NCBI RefSeq assembly: GCF_024868665.1
Contig: NC_079907.1
Location: 14,425,600-14,489,599 of the forward strand
Length of the DNA stretch: 64,000 nt
Direction of reading: 5' to 3'
DNA from: Triplophysa rosa
Lineage: Eukaryota; Chordata; Actinopteri; Cypriniformes; Nemacheilidae
The position numbers and the translations under genes were made by a program. Below are positions 33,260-44,869 of the stretch, in pieces. The notes under the pieces are model-generated. The model was given only the letters and a program-made list of their open reading frames with translations, did not search any database and had not been told where the DNA came from. Position 1 is the stretch's first letter; each line of letters opens with the position of its first letter.

Positions 33260-35250
33260 GAAAAGTAAATAAAATAATGAAATTTATACATCATTTATAA
33301 CTCAATTAATCAATGAAATATGTCAAATTAGTCAAGAATAATATTAAGGATAATAAGAAATGAAATACAACACTAACGTATCTCTCCAACCAGAATTCCA
33401 CGCACACACAGGTTGCTTTGAAGAAACAAAGATCCTAAAATCTATCATTCTGTCCTTTAAAATAAGAGTGACAATCTCTTGCATCATAAAATCACATGTT
33501 CTATTCACATGCCTTTCTCTGAGCACCGTCTTTTCGATCATGTTTTGCTGAAAAAACATTTCCATTTGACTGCACTTTCCATGTCAGTCTTGTCTCCTCA
33601 TCTAACCCACGATCTCTCGCTTTCTGTTTTATCTACAGAACAGAAACAAACAGAATTTGTTAGGTCAGGGCAATTATTAACACTGCAAAAATACACAAGC
33701 CCAAATCAGATAAAGGTGTAAAATATAAATCAAAACAGAAAGTGATGATGTGCAAAGCTCATAAACCCATATTTTATATACAACAGAACAGAGCAAATAA
33801 ACCATTTAAAGAAAAAAAAAAGTTATTTTGAAATTGATGGCGGTGACAGGGTTAGCTCATTATGAAATAAATGTCTCTAACACACATTGCTCATAATTAA
33901 TTAACACCTTTCATTCAATACTTTTTGGTGAAGACTGCCCAGTCAACACGTGAGGTCACACCGTTCTCATACTGTGACCGTGTGAGTGATATGTGAGTTT
34001 ATTTGATTTAGTCACCATGATGGTGATGAGGGTTTGCTTTAGCTGGACTCTTCACACTTAACTTTTAGATGCTAGTTTTACTTTGTTTGTTGTCATTGTT
34101 TCTTTATGAATCACAATTGTTACGGCAAGGAAGAAACTGAAGTGTATCCAAGAAGAAGGTAGTATAATTAAATCATTCACACATGTACCTTCTTTTTGAA
34201 CTGCATTTTGCATGCGATTAGCTACATGATTTTGGAGCGCGTGTAAATGTTCAAAAAACAATTTACAACAGGCACAGTGGTATTTAATGCAGCACACTGT
34301 GCATCTCTCAATAGACAGCAGGGGGGCATGTTGCATCTGTGCAGGTTAAACAAAACAAACATTTCAATAAATCAATACATAAAAACTATGATTCAAAATA
34401 CACACACTAATGTTACACATGCTAAATGTAGCATTGGGGATGGGATGACGCTTTAACGCTAAAGTTAACCTACTCCCGATTAATATATCAGGAAGTGAAA
34501 AATAATTAGCAATGTCGAGACAGCAATAGATCTATGGAAAAAAATGATGCATGTCTCAATGTTAAGTTTATCTTTAGTGGACGTTTTTCTTACCGTGCGA
34601 TGCAAATTGTGTAAGTTCCGATGGCTTGTACACGGAGTAGCTCAAGCTCCGCCCACTAGGTCCCGCGAGGGGGAGCTGGAGCTTTGCTCCACCCCCTTGG
34701 CTCTGCGAGAGTACCACTTGCAGGGGACAGCAAGCTGGTCAGCGAGCACGGCCAGATGGCAGTGGACCTTCGGGGAAAGAACCGTCCGCCCCACCCCCAA
34801 GGAGAGGAAGAAGTGTACGACCTGACATGCAGACATGCTTCTGCTGACGTCAGCTTTAGAATTTACCCAACAAACAGGTGACGTCTTCCCAACGTGCAGA
34901 TCATGTCTATATTGCGTCGGTCGGTCCAGGACCATATCTGTAGGTCTGCACGACGTACAAATGCAGTACGGTATCTGGACGTCTGACTACGACCTATCTT
35001 GGACGCAGATACGAGGTTCAATATGTATTACGTGCATCTAGCTAGGAGAGTTTTTGGACGTCTGTTCACGTGCAAGACTGGTTCAGAACATTAATGTCAT
35101 TTTTTATATAACAAAATGTTTATTAGTACAAGTATCATTTTATAAATGTAAGTTACATTTTTATACAATATATAAACGTTCCTAATGCAATACTCGCGTG
35201 CTAAAAGCATTCGAAACAAACTGAACGGGCGAAGCTCAAACAGAAGGTGG
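33260..35250. other. No supported gene; mixed repeats
   Basis: A dispersed-motif copy lies at 34013-34052. A GC-rich patch (34610-35060) contains several ACGTC/GACGT phrases and open frames of 65-97 codons on both strands that match nothing I know. Confidence 0.35.
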
Positions 35251-35254
35251 CAGT

Positions 35255-35352
35255 AATGAAACATGTTACTGCCGGATGCCAGCTGCCGTAAAACACCGAA
35301 GAAGAAGCCGCAGTCAAGCGTCACGCGCACAGACCGAGTGGATATTCCTGAG
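35255..35352 (+). promoter_or_regulatory. Possible first exon / promoter of an unseen gene
   Basis: GC-rich stretch with GAAGAAGAAGCCGCAG and CACGCGCACAG, ending CCTGAG|GTAAAT, which fits a 5' UTR exon with a donor. No coding exon follows in this orientation that I can recognise. It may equally be a repeat-derived sequence. Confidence 0.25.
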
Positions 35353-36004
35353 GTAAATTTCTTTTTACTTAACCGTGTTATCTAAATTAATTTTAAGCCC
35401 TCTACAAATGAAAAAGTACCAAGACCGTAAATGATGAAATCAATTTACATCATAAGGACAGTCCGGGGACCTGTTTGTTTTTCGCTTTCAGTCTGAGGGG
35501 AACTAGTTCCGTCTTCAACGGTAATAAACAGCCGGTTTAAACTAAATAAACGATCATAAAATTGACGGACTGTTTTTCTTATATTCACAGTAAAGTCAAG
35601 CTTCTAAGCTTTAAAATGACACTCATGTTTGTCAAGGAAGTGGTTATGAAGTATCTAACGTTAACATGGTAGGTTTTATAAGAATCATATTAAGTAACGT
35701 TAAGAAACAATGATTTGTGAATATGTCACGTCTGCTTGGTGTTTTGGGGCACATACCTATTCATAAAGCAGAGCCTTAAACCATGGGAATTTAAACAAAG
35801 TAAAATCATTGTCTTCTCTGGTTTGTTTTAGTGTCGATTGCCATCTGATGTTTGTAAGTGAAGAATCTAAAAGTCATCCTGCATTTCGGATTTGACATGT
35901 TCTTAAAACATACTCTTTAGTCAATAATGGTTAATGAAAACTGACTGCATATTAATTCACAAAGACATTTGCAATAAAACTAACTACTATTCTATTGTAT
36001 TTCT

Positions 36005-36180
36005 TCATTGTTTATACCCATAGGCCCTTATTTAAATCATAGTGTACTGTGTTCTATTGTGTTATGGTCTCTGTGTACTGTTGTTGCTGTTTCTGTGTTC
36101 TGGATGCTCCTGTCACCAAAACACATTCCTTGTATGTGCAAACACACTTGGCAATAAAGCTCTTTCTGATTCTGATTCAT
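36005..36180 (+). mobile_element. L2-like LINE 3' end
   Basis: TTCCTTGTATGTGCAAACAC, then GGCAATAAAGCTC and TTCTGATTCTGATTC form the standard L2-like 3' tail. 5'-truncated. Confidence 0.7.
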
Positions 36181-36247
36181 GTTTTTATGTTACCTTTTAA
36201 AAGGTAAATTGATACCCACTGATTATTATATACACACACACACACGC

Positions 36248-36783
36248 TGTCACACAGAGTGGAGTGTTCTTGTGCGTCACCAAAGGGCACTTCCCACATC
36301 ACCTGGACTATCATAGCACACTACATTGCCCATAATCCTTTGCTAGACTCAAACATGTTCACCTAGTTCCCATTAGCCTTGCCAAGTCCACTGCCCTGTG
36401 CAGATCAGCTCCAACCCTATTTAAAACACCTGTGTGTTATTTTTCTAGTAATTCAGATGATCTTGATTAGCTGGTTTGGGTTGGAACTGAAGTCTGCAGG
36501 ACAGCAGATCTCCAGGAGAAGGGTCGGGCACCCCTGGTCTATTTAACCCCCTTGTTTTCATTCATTCTTGGCCAAGTCTTGTTTAGTGTTACGCTGTATT
36601 TCTGAGTATTGTTGCCTGTTGGATTATCGTGTAATACCTTGGATTGTATTCTCTGCTGCCTGTCCCAACCGTTGCCTGTGATTTCATCCATGAATGTTTG
36701 CTGTCTGCCCTGACCTTTGCCTGTTTCTGGAACTCTGTCTATTAAGGCTGCATTTAGATCCACAACCCTTCATGTCTCGGAAG
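36248..36783 (+). mobile_element. LTR-like element with nested repeat
   Basis: Begins TGTCACACAGAG and near its end has TAAGGCTGCATTTAGATCCA, close to the end of the solo LTR at 50839-51341 (AAAGCTGTGCATATGGATCC). Pyrimidine-rich 'GCCTGT' phrases recur in both. A short repeat (about 36400-36540, CAGATCAGCTCCAACCC ... GGTCGGGCACCCCTGG) is nested inside. No clean duplication flanks it. Confidence 0.45.
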
Positions 36784-36899
36784 CAATTCATAGCACATGC
36801 ACAAACACAACCACATAGAGACCTCACTTTGAATTAAATCAAGTTTTAATTGAATGCAAACTAGTGTGACTCTTTATTTGGCCAGGAAACAGTCTAAAT

Positions 36900-37085
36900 A
36901 ATGTCTAAAATTAGTCTGCAGTTGACGTTATAAGACGTTAAAAATAAGTCCGCAATGACCACATTAGAACTAAATTTGAACTTTCTATAGACGTCCTACA
37001 TCAATATTGGACGTCCAGAAGACGTCATAAAAATTCTGGCTCCTCAGGGAAAAGACGTCGTTTCAACGTACTTTTGCTCAGTGGG
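36900..37085. repeat. ACGT-rich repeat, copy 1
   Basis: Dense GACGT/ACGTC phrases: TTGACGTTATAAGACGTTA, TAGACGTCCTACAT, TTGGACGTCCAGAAGACGTC and AAAGACGTCGTTTCAACGTA, ending TTTGCTCAGTGGG. Relatives lie at 53985-54180 and 63505-63645. Confidence 0.6.
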
Positions 37086-37106
37086 TAACGTGTTTGTATT
37101 CATTAA

Positions 37107-38198
37107 AGGAGTCATGAACTGGCCTTTTTATTGTTTTATACTGTTGTATGAGGTCTACTTATGATGTTTGCATGGTTTTTAACTTTTTACTTAATAGGCT
37201 ATTTTCTATCCGGTTTTGAGGCCGGTGTTATGGCCAATTTATGCTACTCATAAATTTGTGCTGCCCTCCATTTGTGATTGGGTTGGGGGAGGGGTCATGT
37301 AGGTGTAAGGGTTGGGTTGGGGGAGGGGTTAGTCCTGTTTTGTATGGAGGTAGCAAAATTTGATAGGGATGCATAAATTGGCAGAACACCGGCTCGACAA
37401 ATGCTCAGTTTTAATGGGCGTGCCCCATTGAAGAGTTGGAAGTAAACGCCCACTGCTATAACTGGATAGCAGTTTGCGTAGTAAACTTAGTTGGAGCCTT
37501 CTGTGAATATGGTTTGACACGCAACGTTAGGTTACACAAGTCATATCAAGCGATCTCTAACAAAGCAATAGAGACGCATAGTACAAACATGTTTTACTCA
37601 CATCAGATTGCTGCGCCACTCCTGTCAGATCCAATGTTGATGGCACAGCACTGCTTTTTCATTTTAGTCTCTCTGCAAATCCAGCGTCGACCTCTGCCTT
37701 GTTCACAAAGGAATCCGCGGTGAAATGAAGCAAACAAACGCTCAATGTTTTACCCACGTGAGCTTGAACCTCTTTAAAAATAAACTTCAACCACGCATTA
37801 CTAATGTCAGAATCTGAAGGAAGGTTATGCAGCGACTGTGTTCTTCCACAACCAGGTACTGCACAATATTTGGCGATCTTTAACGGCATGTTTATTGCTT
37901 GCTCGCTCTATCTGGTTCCGTGAAACTTACTTCAGTACTGTCATGAGTACCCCACCAGTGGGCGGGACTAGAGAAGTAGTCGTTAATATTCTTCTGTGGA
38001 GGCGGTGTTCAACCTATCAATGACGTCATAGGTGCATTCCAGGACCTGGCGTTCGCTGGGCCTGATGTCAATAACAGATATGATTTCAATAACAAGGGCG
38101 TTTTCAGTTCTGACACTTACAGGATGTTCACGTGAATACGATTCCCTCTTATATAACAAAAGCTTGGGTTAAAATTGAGGTCTTAATTCATGACAGCT
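37107..38198 (-). mobile_element. Kolobok-like DNA transposon carrying a THAP-type domain
   Basis: Flanked by TTAA on both sides (37103-37106 and 38199-38202). Ends are inverted with mismatches (AGGAGTCATGAACTGG and the complement of the right end, AGCTGTCATGAATTAAG). Kolobok elements duplicate TTAA and have THAP-domain transposases, and this 1.1-kb element contains a THAP-like segment on its minus strand. The remainder of a transposase is not recognisable. Confidence 0.6.
37659..37889 (-). pseudogene. THAP-type zinc-binding domain, stop-interrupted
   Basis: The minus-strand frame has the THAP pattern: CAVPGCG near the start (Cx3C type), HNLPSD, a tryptophan (NAWLKF), then CLLHFTADSFV (C..HF). 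Zinc ligands C-C-C-H are present. After AGFAERLK a TGA stops the frame at about 37659, but the same frame continues with KSSAVPSTLDLTG, the usual continuation of this fish family. It therefore looks like a nonsense-inactivated copy. THAP domains bind DNA; here it is most likely the N-terminus of the enclosing transposon's protein. Confidence 0.65.
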
Positions 38199-38199
38199 T

Positions 38200-38937
38200 T
38201 AATAATACTTTAAAATTAACATTGCTTGTATAAGTATTATTACATATAATAATTTATAGTCAGTAGAATATTTGACCTGTGTTCTCTCTCCTTTATCTTA
38301 AATGGGCTCAAGTGCTCATCCGAGAAAGAGGGCAGTGGGAGAGCGGCGATGGCAACCGCCGAGAAGAACTGAGTGATAGAACAAGGTGGTGGCGCACACG
38401 CACGGACAAAATCACAAACCCAGAGACAGCAGAGGATACAAACAGGTGATCAGACCCGGCGCTTGACACAAAGAACCCGGGTTTACGTTAAGCAGCCCAT
38501 GGTTATCTCGACAAAAAAAAAAACGATTGCAAGAAGTATTCAATAAAAGGGTTTCATTCATTATGAGCATTGTGTATTAGAGAAAAAATATATTTCATAA
38601 TGAGCTGCTTTCTCAATAAAAAAGCCAGAATGCAGTTTAATGCAAATTTATAATGTTACTACTATTAATGTCTTAATAGGAATCAGAAGGTAAATGAAGA
38701 AATAAACAAAAATAACATTTTCAGTCACGTTTAGAATGTAGAATGTAACACTGTACAATAGAATGTAACACTGTATGGACTTAACTTTTTGAAAACATTA
38801 TTAAAACAACCATACACAAACTGGACACTTTAAACGAAACTTAATGGGACGTTTAAGCAACATTCTTACAGCTGGGAGTATTCTGATGGTGTTCTAGTTT
38901 AACACAAACTCTTACAGTTACAGTTACAAATACTTAC
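38200..38937. other. No exon seen downstream of the lectin gene
   Basis: The final exon expected for the lectin gene (a KQKLKD-type exon as at 63865) was looked for on the minus strand here and not found. The segment 38290-38480 is GC-rich and unassigned. Confidence 0.4.
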
Positions 38938-39023
38938 AAACTGCAAGATGGTCTCCATTACTGCAGGGTCGTTTAGTTTCTTTGCAGATTTCACCTCGAC
39001 TCTCACAATCTGTTTTCTTGAAT
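38938..39023 (-). CDS. Lectin gene, tail exon (86 nt)
   Basis: Acceptor TTTTTGACAG, donor CAGTTT|GTAAGT, phase 1 in and phase 0 out. It encodes KQIVRVEVKSAKKLND and PAVMETILQ. The equivalent exon of the plus-strand gene (63053-63138) is also 86 nt in the same phases, with 16 of 26 aligned residues identical by eye. The role of this tail is unknown to me. Confidence 0.75.
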
Positions 39024-41665
39024 CTGTCAAAAATCATTTAGAAGAAGGTTTATTTAGTATTATCACTGACTATTAGAAATGTAAAGAATAAAGCTTACAA
39101 AAACTATAATTTTTTCTTAATGTCGGTCAGACCAATCGGAGACAATAGTGTTTTTATTTTAACATTATAGTAAAAATAGTAATATGTGCAAATAATAATA
39201 GTTTATGTATATAAATGCTGTTAAAAGAATTTGTTGACTCAATGTAGCTTGACTTTCTATTAATTCTGTTTTTTTAAGCGTGTGTGGCATTCCTCCACTG
39301 GGGGGCGCCAGATCATGTCAGGGGAGGCACGCGCTCAGAGTGGTGAAAAATATGTTATGTACACATTACGTTTATGTATATATCCCTCAGTAAGGTGGTA
39401 GTTTTAAATTGATAGTTCGCCCCAAAATAAAAACTCTGTCATCATTTCCTCTTGTTGTGCCAAACCTGGCACAACACAAAAGAAGATATTTTGAAGAATG
39501 TTGGTAACGGAACAACGGCGGTACCCCTTCACTTCATGTGTATGGACACACAAGTAACGCAAGTCAATACTGCCGTCGTTTTGGTAATATATCTGTTTTG
39601 TGCTTTTTGGAAGAAAGCAAGTAAAACAGGTTTGAAATGACAAGAGGGTGAATGAATGATGAAAGAACTTTCAATTTGGGTGAACTGTCCCTTTAATGAT
39701 GTTGGATCATCTTATCTTATTCACTTCAACACTGATTCAGTGTCACTAATGGACACAAACACTGAACAGTGTCATAATTCGACTGATGACTCAAGCTGAA
39801 TCGTTCACAGCGTACCTTTTTAAAGACACGTTCTCACTAAACTGGCTTACAATAACGTGTGTTCCTAATGGTCTTTACCTAAGATGAGTAGCAAAGCATT
39901 ACACATAAAACTTACAGCTCAAACAGATGAAAGGAAGGACATGTGAGCAAAGCCGATCCTCTATCAGACCATCAGCTCGTATAGAGCCGCAAGGTTGGCT
40001 CAGCCCAGTCACATCAGGTTGTCCAATCAACCAGCTAATGGAGGAAGTGTTGACCTTTGACCCGTCTGACCACATCCATGAGTCCCTGTATAGACCAATC
40101 CATGCATTATAACCTTGTGCCATTGATGCCAACTGGTCATTCTCAGATGGACTCCGAATGATGGCCAGATCTGTGTAATGCTGTCTGCAGTAGCTCCGAG
40201 CCTTATGCCACGTCGTCCAGAAATGAGAGATAAAAATAAACTTATTTGTTCCATTTTCTGTAATAACGTGTGAAAGAAAGTTGATTAGTGTAGGTTTGAA
40301 CCGGGTTAGCTTTACACTGTACTTATCAAGTCTGAGTGATTTGGTACAAATATTGAAGGACCAGTTATGTTGGCTGAAAACCTTGCGATTGGTTGTTCCA
40401 CCTGATGTCAAACTCCACAAATGAACGCATTCAGAGATATGCACATTTTCTGTGTTTGAATAGTTTTATTGAATATTTCTTAGCTGGTCCTTTTCAACTT
40501 TGATGACACGCAGAACCGTGTCTATAGATCAGTTTTCAGAAAGGGTATTACATGCCTTATAATAAATAGTTTAGAAAACAATGAAAGTTCTCTCATAATT
40601 GACTCAATCCGGACTAGCTTCTCCAATGATATTGTACCGTGGTGGTCAAGCAGTGATGACGGAAACGCACCCCTGGTTGGGATGCTCAGATCAAGCAACA
40701 TTTTAATAACCGAGTTACTGTGTTAAAACAACCAACAATGACGTGCGTTGGTATTATTTCTTACCGTTGTAACAAACAAAGAGGTATTCATTATTGCACA
40801 GATAATCCCTCCATGTGCCACTCTGCAATAAACCGCATTCCTCTTTTCCATTGTTTGGCTCTCCAGTTGCCCATAGCTTGGATGTAATATTCTCATATTT
40901 GTAAGTCCATCGCCAGCTATTGATGTCGTTGTATAATCCAATCCAGGTTACTGATGTCAATGCAGACTCGACTGTTTTTTGTACATTTGTCCAGTCTTCA
41001 GCGCTCTGAACAGTGGCCAGGTCAATGTGATTCTGTCTGCAGTACGCCTGAGCTTCATGCCAGGTCTTCTTCTCCTGGATCACAACGTACTGACGTGATA
41101 TAGCTTGGGTGAGCAGACAAAGTCCTGTTGAGAGGAACAGTGTTCAGAAATCCTTCAATGTCAAAACCCTTTATTCCTATACGCCCACGAAGTTTATCAT
41201 CTGAATACTTTACATGTCACAAAAATCACAGACATACACTAATCCAATAATCTGTTCATTTGGAATGAGCGCAAAAGAAGATATTTTGAAGAATGTAGGA
41301 GAGCAAACAGTTCTGGAGCACTTAATGGGGTCCAAGAACTGTTTCTTTCTGCGTGTTTAAAGAATGTAAAGTATAAAGAGTACATGTAAGGTGACTAATG
41401 TCAATATGTCATATTAAATATAGAGTAAAGGTTTGAACCGGAGCATAAATACAACTTCAAAAAATACTAATGCAATTGAATGTAACCGTTCAAGTTTGTC
41501 CCAAATTATTTTTAGTTTAAGCGAAGTTCAAGTAGCATGTTTTCCAGTGTACACTGAGCAGTGTAATGGCCATATATTATGTTATATATCAAATATTAGT
41601 ATAAAATTATATGAACTAAATTCACACTGACCTGAAAAAAGTAGAAAATGAATCAACCTTTCCAT
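38938..41665 (-). CDS. Secreted protein with two C-type lectin domains (multi-exon, 3' end missing)
   Basis: Minus-strand gene with four coding exons whose splice sites and phases agree: 41665-41632 (signal peptide), 41124-40765 (lectin domain 1), 40257-39916 (lectin domain 2), 39023-38938 (tail). That is 274 residues so far, all internal joins phase 1 until the last, which is phase 0. A 5' UTR exon probably ends at 41798. The protein should be secreted: the leader MERLIHFLLFS joins GLCLLTQAIS. No membrane segment is seen. This layout is typical of the large fish-specific families often labelled macrophage mannose receptor-like or lectin-like. The tail (KQIVRVEVKS ... NDPAVMETILQ) normally continues in one more exon, which was not found; the gene may be truncated or the exon lies beyond the repeats. 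The plus-strand gene at 55157 has the same leader and tail exons. Confidence 0.8.
39408..39692. mobile_element. Angel/Kolobok-type MITE in a lectin-gene intron
   Basis: Flanked by TTAA (39404-39407 and 39693-39696). Left end ATTGATAGTTCGCCCCAAAA, right end TTTGGGTGAACTGTCCCT. The interior is palindromic in parts (GTGCCAAACCTGGCAC). Confidence 0.75.
39916..40257 (-). CDS. Lectin gene, exon for C-type lectin domain 2
   Basis: Acceptor TTATTACAG, donor GAGCT|GTAAGT, 342 nt, phase 1 on both sides. Domain landmarks: WTTWHKARSYCRQHYTDLA, WIGLYRD, WMWSDGS, GQPDVTG, CGSI, then DRLCSHVLPFICLSC. A QPD triplet stands where galactose-type lectins have it, but the WND calcium motif before the penultimate cysteine is absent (IEDRLC), so calcium-dependent sugar binding is doubtful. 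Confidence 0.85.
40765..41124 (-). CDS. Lectin gene, exon for C-type lectin domain 1
   Basis: Acceptor CTCTCAACAG, donor AACG|GTAAGA, 360 nt, phase 1 on both sides. After the end of the signal peptide (GLCLLTQAIS) come the lectin landmarks: YVVIQEKKTWHEAQAYCRQ, DLATVQS, VTWIGLYND, WRWTY, GEPNNGKEECG, TWRDYLC and YLFVCYNG. The EPN triplet is the mannose-type specificity signature. WRD replaces WND, so calcium binding may be retained in part. All four core cysteines are present. Confidence 0.88.
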
Positions 41666-41690
41666 TGGTGATGGACTTACCATAGCAAAT
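41632..41690 (-). CDS. Lectin gene, leader exon
   Basis: Acceptor ATTGTTTCAG before 41690, ATG at 41665-41663, coding 34 nt (MERLIHFLLFS plus one base), donor CAG|GTCAGTGTG. The plus-strand gene at 55128-55190 has the same arrangement: ATTTCAG-type acceptor, 34 coding nt (MEMLFLLLIFS) and an identical nine-base donor. Confidence 0.75.
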
Positions 41691-41699
41691 CTGAAACAA

Positions 41700-42160
41700 T
41701 GAAACAACATTTTTAATCATGACAAACACGCATTAAGAAAATAAATAAGTTAAAAGAGCTCGCAAAGATAACTACAAGAAAACATATTCCCAGATACCTG
41801 CAACAAAGAAGTTCAAGTTGACCATCAAGTGGTGCTGACTATTGTTGTTGAAGTGCAACGACTATTACAATCTCCACATCCTGCCTTTTATTTCTTATGC
41901 AAAACATGTTTTAGTTTAGAAACACAGATACTGATTTGCATTTCAGATAGTGTTGACAATATGAGTTTCTGCATTCAAATGGCCTCGCAGAGCATAGCGA
42001 TGTTTATCTCTGAAAGTGCACGCACACATAAGGGAACGGGGTCGATACACAACAACAACACTCAGTTTTAGCACAGAACAGCATTTATTATTGGAAAACT
42101 AACAGTCTATATATATTATATTAGTATTATATTATAGTATTTGGGGGGGAAAAAAGGGAT
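41700..42160. other. Upstream region of the lectin gene
   Basis: A 5' UTR exon on the minus strand probably ends at 41798 (TTTGTTGCAG|GTATCT). No TATA box or other element is certain. Confidence 0.35.
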
Positions 42161-42500
42161 ACTCCACCCATAAATGAACATTCTGTCAAGAATTACTCAC
42201 CCGCAAGTCGAAAAATCAAATATGGCTGCACATTGATAACGTCAAACCTTGTTGATTGTTGCATGTCTCCTAACTGGTCACAAAACATTCAAGGACCAAC
42301 AATATTGAAAGCTATCTCTATTTTTAATGAGGTGTTGGACAACCGTTTGTCTTTAATTCATCTTCTCACAATACAACTTTGACTTCAGAGAGGCTTTACA
42401 CTCTTTGTGGAGACTGCTGCTTTTAAAAACACAAAACAGTTGGGCTTAGACATAGTAAATTATGGGATGTTTTTGGTTTTTGGGTGAACTGTTTCTTTAT
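42160..42500. mobile_element. Degenerate Angel-type MITE
   Basis: Left part GGGATACTCCACCCATAAAT and right part TTTTTGGGTGAACTGTTTC have the inverted look of the 39408 element. The TTAA flanks are lost. Confidence 0.45.
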
Positions 42501-42532
42501 TTGGAATAGTTCTGATTGACACATGGGCAACT

Positions 42533-42619
42533 GAATGAATGAATGAATGAATGAATGAATGAATGAATGAATGAATGAATGAATGAATGAATGAATGAAT
42601 GAATGAATGAATGAATGAA
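42533..42619. repeat. (GAAT)n microsatellite
   Basis: About 21 uninterrupted copies of GAAT. The Phe-Ile-His-Ser repeat in one frame is only its translation. Confidence 0.95.
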
Positions 42620-43700
42620 CTCATCATTACCACAATCAGCTGCAGTTGCAATCATTGTCTGGTCTCCCTTTGGGTTATGGGCTGTATGCTATAGCCTGCT
42701 ATTACTGACCTCCTGAAGATCCTGTCTCCAGTCTTCCACAAGAACCTGTGGATTTCTCCTGCCATCTTCCTCCTCCCTCTTTAACCTGAACACTTGCTGT
42801 GTCACCCGACGCAGCAAAAGATTATAATAAATATATAAATAAAAGTATATATATATATATATATATATTATAATAGGTGAGGAACAAGAGCAGTGGTACA
42901 ATAAACTTAACTAAGCTGTGGGAGTGCTGCTTTTAGGGCATTTCAGGTGACATTATTGGATAGTTTGCATCTTTGCAGGTTCCCAGTCGCAAGGCTTTTT
43001 TACAGGACTTTTTTAACCGCCCTAAATAACCAAACACAGGATGGTGTTATTTTTGTTGTGGTACACAAAGAAACGTAAACAAAAAGTAAAATTGCAACAA
43101 GCATCTTTTGAAAATACATGTAAATGCATGTAAATTAAGTTGCAAGACAAACTCACATTCTGTAAATGTCAAATTTTAGTGGTGAGTCCACAGGGACAAA
43201 CATTATTGTATCAGTGTAGTTTGTTACCCAGCTATTGTGATGAACAGCTTGTAACCCCTGCTGAAAAAAACAACAGAATCATGGCCAAGCACAATAGACA
43301 ATGGTTATAATGGTAATTGAATTGGTTTCCATGGAAATCTAAATGTTGTTTACTGGTATGTGATGGCTTATATTGGTGGGGTGTGATCTAGCAGATTAAT
43401 CCACTTGAAATAATGCCTGAAACACACTACAGAGAGGAATTTTGTAATGGTTTTAATGTCCAAAGCAAATGGTTCAAAATGGTATCTTTTAGGATTTCTA
43501 CAATGTTTCTATTAGGTTTCTATTGATTTTCAGCAGAAATATGCAAATGATGTTCATCTTGTTCACAACAGCGATTGAGCAGTATAAAACGGGCAAGTAT
43601 ACAGATGGTTTAAATAACCTGTAAATGTACAGATGAAGTAAGTGTTTTAACCTTGCAGGTGATTGAGTAGATTGAGATCGAATGCTGGTCGTTGGGCATG
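42620..43700. other. No gene seen; (TA)n at 42847-42868
   Basis: Contains a short TA run and unassigned AT-rich sequence. No exon signals that I trust. Confidence 0.4.
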
Positions 43701-43701
43701 T

Positions 43702-44286
43702 TGTCACGGTCCTGCCTTCTCGTTCAGGATTTTCTAGTCATGTGGCAGGATCGGGACAGAGCCCTTAGGTTTTATGTGAGAAAGCCATGAGTTGTTTATG
43801 TTTTGACATCTCATGTGCTTTCTCGTGTCTTGTCATTGGCCCCGCCCCTCTCGTTTCATGTATTGCTTCCCTGCCGTGTCTAATGTTTCCCACCTGCCCT
43901 GTGTCATAATCCCTCGTTTGTCTTGCCCTATATAAGTCCTCATGTTTCTTTGTCCTGTGCTCGTGGACTGTATTGTATACATGTACGTGTCCCCTGTACC
44001 TTGTGCTTGTGCGTTTACCGTGTTGAGTATTTACCTTGTCTTTTTTGGTTTTCCTTTCCCTGCCCCTGGACGTTGTGTCGTGAGTTTGTTTTGTTATTTT
44101 CTAGTTTTGCCCCATCGTGGGAAGTCTTATGTTTGTATCCTTGTTTTGTTACCGTGTCCGTTTTTTCCCCATTGTGGGTTTTTTTGGTTTCCTGTTTATC
44201 GTGTTTATTATTTAATAAAAGTCTTTGTTTACCCCTGCATTCCCGCTGCCTGCTATTGGGTTCTTCGCTCCTCCACAATCGTGACA
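43702..44286 (+). mobile_element. Solo LTR with 5-bp target duplication
   Basis: Begins TGTCACGGTCCTG and ends CACAATCGTGACA; TGTCACG/CGTGACA are perfect inverted ends. The 5-bp duplication CATGT flanks it exactly (43697-43701 and 44287-44291). TATA box CTATATAAG near 43928 and AATAAAAG near 44214. 585 bp with no internal genes, so it formed by LTR-LTR recombination. The 125-145-codon frames inside are not genes. Confidence 0.9.
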
Positions 44287-44869
44287 CATGTACACACCTC
44301 ATTTGCAGCTGGAAACTGAGATACCAGGAGGTGACAGGGGAGATGGTGTGTGTAGTTTGACTTGTAAAGTGTAAACAGTATAGGTAAGCCACAGCACTGT
44401 CTGCTTTATGCATAAAACACAGTACACATGAACACTATTTACTGTTGTGAGTGACTGTATGTTATTGGCATGTGTACAAGGACTTAAAAAAGTTGCTTTA
44501 CGAAGTTTTCCATACACAGCGTAACATGTGTAATGTACACTAGAAATTATGAATGTAGTTATGAACAGATACCTGTTTCACCTGGAGCAGACGACGGTGA
44601 TGAACACATCGACTCCAGCAGGTAAATCGACGAATTTAACACGCCGGTTGACTGACTTGCAGAGGTGTATAGTCCAGGGGCCAAAGAGTAAAAGTCCTGC
44701 CATATTTTTGTTTCACCCATGAACCCATGAGCTGATTTCACCAGAGGAGGAACCAAGTCATTCCTTTCAAGTCACAAGCAAGTCTCAAGTCACATCCAAG
44801 TCCTCAAAGAGTTAAAGTGAATGAGATCATTAAGTGAGTAATGAAATGATAACTGTCGTACCAAAAATA

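Noticed and set aside
34544..34935. Overlapping 93- and 97-codon frames on both strands
   Set aside because: GC-rich stretch open in several frames, no domain or splice signals; could be a retroelement relic but nothing supports a gene.
42460..42651. Repeated FIHS peptide frame
   Set aside because: Translation of the (GAAT)n microsatellite.
43923..44413. Open frames of 125-145 codons on both strands
   Set aside because: They lie inside a solo LTR with exact ends and target duplication; the composition is pyrimidine-rich and no domain is seen.
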